DNA from: Conidiobolus incongruus B7586
Lineage: Eukaryota; Entomophthoromycota; Entomophthoromycetes; Entomophthorales; Conidiobolaceae
NCBI GenBank assembly: GCA_000697335.1
Contig: JNEM01012189.1
Span: 1-25,444 of the forward strand
Length of the DNA: 25,444 nucleotides
Reading direction: 5' to 3'
In this document: piece after piece, positions 21,701-25,444 of the stretch
How the letters are laid out: each line of letters begins with the position of its first letter
Position numbering within the stretch: position 1 is the stretch's first letter
Notes under the pieces: generated by a model
Told to the model about the DNA's origin: nothing
The model's database searches: none
What the model saw: only the letters and a program-made list of their open reading frames with translations
Program-made: the position numbers and the translations under genes

Positions 21701-23574
21701 ACATTTATCTTGGTTTATGTTCAATAAATAGTTTAATGGTTTATATGTAATTATAATCGCAAACATTGATTATATAATTTTTTATTATTAAATTAAGAAA
21801 TATAAATATCATATTTTTTTCACATGAATTGGTAACACTAATATAAAATATTTTAATTAAAAATTGAATATAATTATCATATCTAACATCAAGTTAAATA
21901 TGTTTAATATTATTAATACCCGCATACTTAATACATCAATATAGAGATAATAATTATACTCAAAGTTATTATCCAATGTGTTTTTATTAAAATTTTTCAA
22001 GTCTATTCAAGTTAGTTATATTTAAATTTTCAAATACCCAAATACTACAATAAATTTGATATATTTTGAGATTAAATTTATCATAAGGAATATCAATAAG
22101 AAATATTATCAGTGCTGAAGAATGTCTTTTTATTGCAATGATGTAATTTTTCAAATAAGAAAGCATTTACTTGAAATAATCTTTAAGAATTATTAACGCT
22201 CGAATCTGATTACTGTAAATTATTTAATTAAAATAGTATATTTCGAAATAATAATCTATCAAATATGATTATTTTAAATATATTTTATAAGAAAATATAT
22301 AGTTTAGTTGAATTATTTAGTTTATATTACATCCCCTTTGCTTTGTTACTATAACAACTTCAAAATTATGGTATTAAGTAAATTTCAAAATCATTAATGT
22401 CACTAAGCGGAATTTTAATTTATGTCATAATCGAATAATAAAAAGTGAGATTATAGATACTTATTAGAAAATTTAATTAAATTTATATGTATGTATTATA
22501 GTTGTAATATAATTAATAATACTTTAAATATGAACAACATTGTATAATAAACACTTTAAATTCAAATTTTTCAAATTACATATAAACAAATAACTCAAAT
22601 ATGATAAAATTAAGTACAATAAAGAAAGTCATAACAAATAGAAATTCATCATAAATCATATTTGAATAATTTTGATTGATATTAGTATATTGCTCATATT
22701 TTGAGTATACAAATAAGATTATGAAATTATTATATCATTAGCAATATTTTTTTTAGAATTCGAGGGAAAATATTGAATGATGTAATTAACTATAATAGCC
22801 CTTAATAAATTTTCAATATTTTTGAAATATCAAAAATAATAAATTTAAGAATTAAATCAAATATAAAGAAAGTAAAGTTTCAATATCAAATTTTAAAGAT
22901 TTTTCATACCCAAATAGAATCATAATTATTCTAATTTAGTATTTAGAATTTGAATGAATTAATTGATTATCATTAAATCAATTTGATAAATTGTATTCTA
23001 GATAAATTGATATTATTAATATTACGAATTGATATAGTTTCTAAATATACTTTAAATTATAATTAAGTTTGATAAAGAGATAATACTTAGAATTCATCAT
23101 CTTATCAGTAAATAATTGCTTTCCAAAAAGGTTAAATACTTTGAATTCATGATAATAAAAAAATATTAAAATTAGAAAAATATATGTATTGAAAGAAATT
23201 ATATAATATATGCTATAATAATATTACAATGATAATATTATAGTATAATTTTAATGACTCTATCCTTTCATTTGTCATCGATTTGAATATGGCATATTAT
23301 TTAATTCAAAAAATCAAGTAATGAGACTATATTAAATTAAGTTTATCAAAGTTGATATTTCCTACAATATAAGTTAAAAGTGGTCAATATTATAGGTGGG
23401 TATTTTTTTGAATATTGTTGGATAATACTATAGTTAATAAAAACCCTAATTATTTTATTGCTAAATAATATCAATATTGTTAAATTGACTTGAATTTTTT
23501 TAACTGATATAATATAACATTATAAATAACTTTAAATTCTTTTTAAATTGAAATATTACTATAGAATTAAAGAA

Positions 23575-23588
23575 TTGGGAAATTTTTT
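23575..23588 (+). repeat. Copy B terminal inverted repeat (transposase 5' side)
   Basis: TTGGGAAATTTTTT matches copy A's 5' end except at the outermost bases. The following 50 bases, including CTGATTTTTCAAACATATTA, are the same in both copies. Confidence 0.65.
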
Positions 23589-24817
23589 AATTTCTGATTT
23601 TTCAAACATATTATTAGTTTCAAATAAAAAAATATATACAAAACAAATAGAAAAATAATAGTTTTGAATTAGATATATATATATAATAATTTTTTTTCAA
23701 AAAAATTATTTTTTAAAAATAGTGATTTAATTAAATTATGTTTAAACTAAATAATAACCATCAAATGTTTTTTATTTTAGTATTAATAAAACTTAACCAT
23801 AAATCCTTTAAAATCATTTAAAATTTACAAGCAGTTTTAATAATAAAATATTATTTAAATTAACAATCTATTATTAGGTAAATTATTTTAAAGCTAAGAA
23901 AAAAATTACCTAAAACCTATTAAAATCTAAAAAATTAATTTTAATTATTATTTTTTTCATTATTAATAAAATAAAAAAATATATTAAAAAATACCTTTTT
24001 ATTTTAACTAAAGAATTATCAAAACACTTTAATATTAGTTACATAAGTATTTCATATATATCAAAGTTTAAATTAAAATTAATCAATAAAAATATAAAAT
24101 AAATATCTTATAATTTAACTAAAGCTTAAAAAAACTAAAATAGCTATTATTAATTAAAACTTATTAAGATATAACTAAAAATCAAGGTTTTTATAGTAAA
24201 TTATTACAATTGATGAATCTTAAGTTCTTTTGTATAATCTTTTATTAAAGCATAAATTAAAGTGTTAAGTTAAATTAACCCCTTTTATAAATTCCTTCAA
24301 ATAAACACTTTATTGATAAGTGAATATTAATTATTATAATAGATTATAATAGTATATACTATTCTTATTTAATTCTTAAAGGAAAATTAATTAATAATAA
24401 ACTTTATATTTTTTTAAATAAAATTATTTCAAATTAGTATTTTTAATATAATTTGAGAAAACTTATTATTTTATATAATAATTATAAATTATATAAATCT
24501 AAAGCTATAAAAAACTTTCTAATTAAAAGTACCTGGAAAAAACTATCATATTTAGTATATTTTTTAGATTATAACTTATGTGATTATAATTGTTTTAGGC
24601 AATTAAAAAACCAGCTTATAAAAAAATTTCTATAAAAAAATTTAATTAATTTATAAAATATCAAATTTTAATCTTTAATAAAAAAATTGTCATCTAAATC
24701 TTAAATCCTTGCTAAAAATATAGCAAAATGTTATTAAAAATAAAAGAAATTATTAATTTTATATTTTATATTTATTTTTATTTTTTATATATTAAAATAT
24801 ATATTTTTTTCAATTAC

Positions 24818-24830
24818 AAAAAATTCCTAT
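24818..24830 (-). repeat. Copy B terminal inverted repeat (transposase 3' side)
   Basis: AAAAAATTCCTAT reads ATAGGAATTTTTT on the other strand, one transition away from copy A's ATGGGAATTTTTT. It is followed by TA. Confidence 0.65.
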
Positions 24831-24832
24831 TA

Positions 24833-25444
24833 TTTAAATTATAAAGTAATAATATAAAATATATTTTCAAGCTTAAGATATCAATATTAATGATTAATAT
24901 TATAAAACTTTTTTAAAAAATATATTAAATTAAAGTTTACAATATATGATTTATTATTGTATTTTCTAATTATATTATTTAAATTAGAGTTTTAATGAAT
25001 TATAATAGAAATATAATAATTTTAATTATTTATTCTAATTTTTATAATTTTTTTGAATATGATATTATAGATATATAATAGATTTCCAAACTACATATTA
25101 AGAAAAATATATAATATATTTTTTTTCTAATTATATTTACTAAATATAACTATTATTAATTAAGATTTTTAATTTAAGAATTTAAAATTAATTATATTGA
25201 TATTAAAAAATAACTATTAAAAATTTTATATATCAATATTATTATTTTTCTTTCGTAAATCCTTTTTAATTATTTTAATATATAAACTGTATATAAAGAT
25301 TAATATTATTAAAAACTATTATAGATTATTAAAACTTATTTTTTAATATTAAAAACATTATATTAAAAATTTATTAAAATTTAAAGAATTAGTTTAAATT
25401 GGTATGTATTAAATATTGATAAAATAAAGAATATACCATAATTT
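24833..25444. other. A+T-rich sequence to window end, no gene seen
   Basis: Almost pure A and T, with no reading frame and no recognisable repeat terminus. The composition resembles 14470-15380. The last 50 bases contain an imperfect inverted repeat (AAATTGGTATGTATT against AATATACCATAATTT), too weak to interpret. Confidence 0.45.

Larger units (their letters stand above)
19018..23574. other. A+T-rich DNA between the two mariner copies
   Basis: About 4.6 kb with no supported gene. A hexamer repeat (19785-19808) and a 16-bp palindrome (21685-21700) are listed separately. The stretch 20150-20650 has a purine-rich run (about 20424-20468) and a more mixed composition, which may mark an old repeat. 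No protein domain, LTR or tRNA-primer site could be recognised there, so it is left unassigned. Confidence 0.45.
23575..24830 (+). mobile_element. Mariner transposon, copy B (decayed)
   Basis: About 1256 bp, collinear with copy A but inverted relative to it. The left end TTGGGAAATTTTTT (23575-23588) and the right end AAAAAATTCCTAT (24818-24830) match copy A's ends. TA follows the right end (24831-24832), but the left flank reads AA, so that duplication has changed or the boundary is off by a base. The transposase is on the plus strand. Its C-terminal segment stays open from 24453 to 24635, reading RKLIILYNN, KSKAIKNFLIK, WKKLSYLVYFLDYNLCDYN and RQLKNQLIKKF. The third acidic residue (LCD) remains, but the His-Asp of copy A is Tyr-Asn here. 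Trp and Gln codons that are stops in copy A (W in WKKL, Q in RQL) are intact here. The two copies therefore carry different lesions, and neither is active. Confidence 0.88.

Noticed and set aside
17745-24830. Composite transposon formed by the two inverted mariner copies carrying the DNA between them
   Set aside because: Copy A has its own TA flanks at both ends, so it inserted alone. Copy B has TA on one side and a damaged flank on the other, and the intervening DNA holds no cargo gene.

Overview
The window is extremely A+T-rich eukaryotic DNA. It has two convincing single-exon protein genes, two clearly recognisable decayed mariner transposons, and a third, weaker transposon relic. The rest is long A+T-rich sequence in which I can identify nothing. 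The small intergenic hairpins, the TATA-type and CCAAT promoter motifs, the lack of any operon structure and the mariner elements all point to a nuclear eukaryotic genome. The standard genetic code fits both genes: CAA/CAG are used freely inside them, and they end in TAG and TAA. I lean towards an A+T-rich early-diverging fungus because the transposon copies differ by an overwhelmingly C/T and G/A pattern that resembles RIP-like mutation. That is inference, and the species cannot be fixed from the sequence alone.

Layout. Positions 1-3420 hold intergenic sequence, including a noticeably more G+C-rich stretch (about 1240-2130) with no ORF. Positions 3605-5746 (+) encode a 713-residue NhaC-type Na+/H+ antiporter with a signal peptide and an N-terminal non-membrane domain. 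Positions 5747-10440 are intergenic. Positions 10443-11198 (-) encode a 251-residue low-complexity, basic, Ser-rich protein of unknown function with several RRxS-type phosphosite motifs and a distinctive C-terminal motif; a TATA/CCAAT promoter lies just upstream. Positions 11400-25444 are a gene-free block containing a weak Tc1/mariner relic (about 15380-16000, -) and two mutually inverted mariner copies, A at 17745-19015 (-) and B at 23575-24830 (+).

The two mariner copies are the most informative part of the window. Copy A has matching terminal inverted repeats and flanking TA dinucleotides. The C-terminal catalytic region is readable in both copies and has the mariner D-34-D spacing, though each copy carries changes at key residues. 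Where I aligned the copies by hand, 23 of 24 substitutions were transitions. No functional link between the two host genes is visible; they are about 4.7 kb apart and convergent. I found no tRNA, rRNA, CRISPR array or intact mobile element. I did not find a convincing new biological system; the nearest candidates are the hypermutated mariner family and the antiporter's possible foreign origin.
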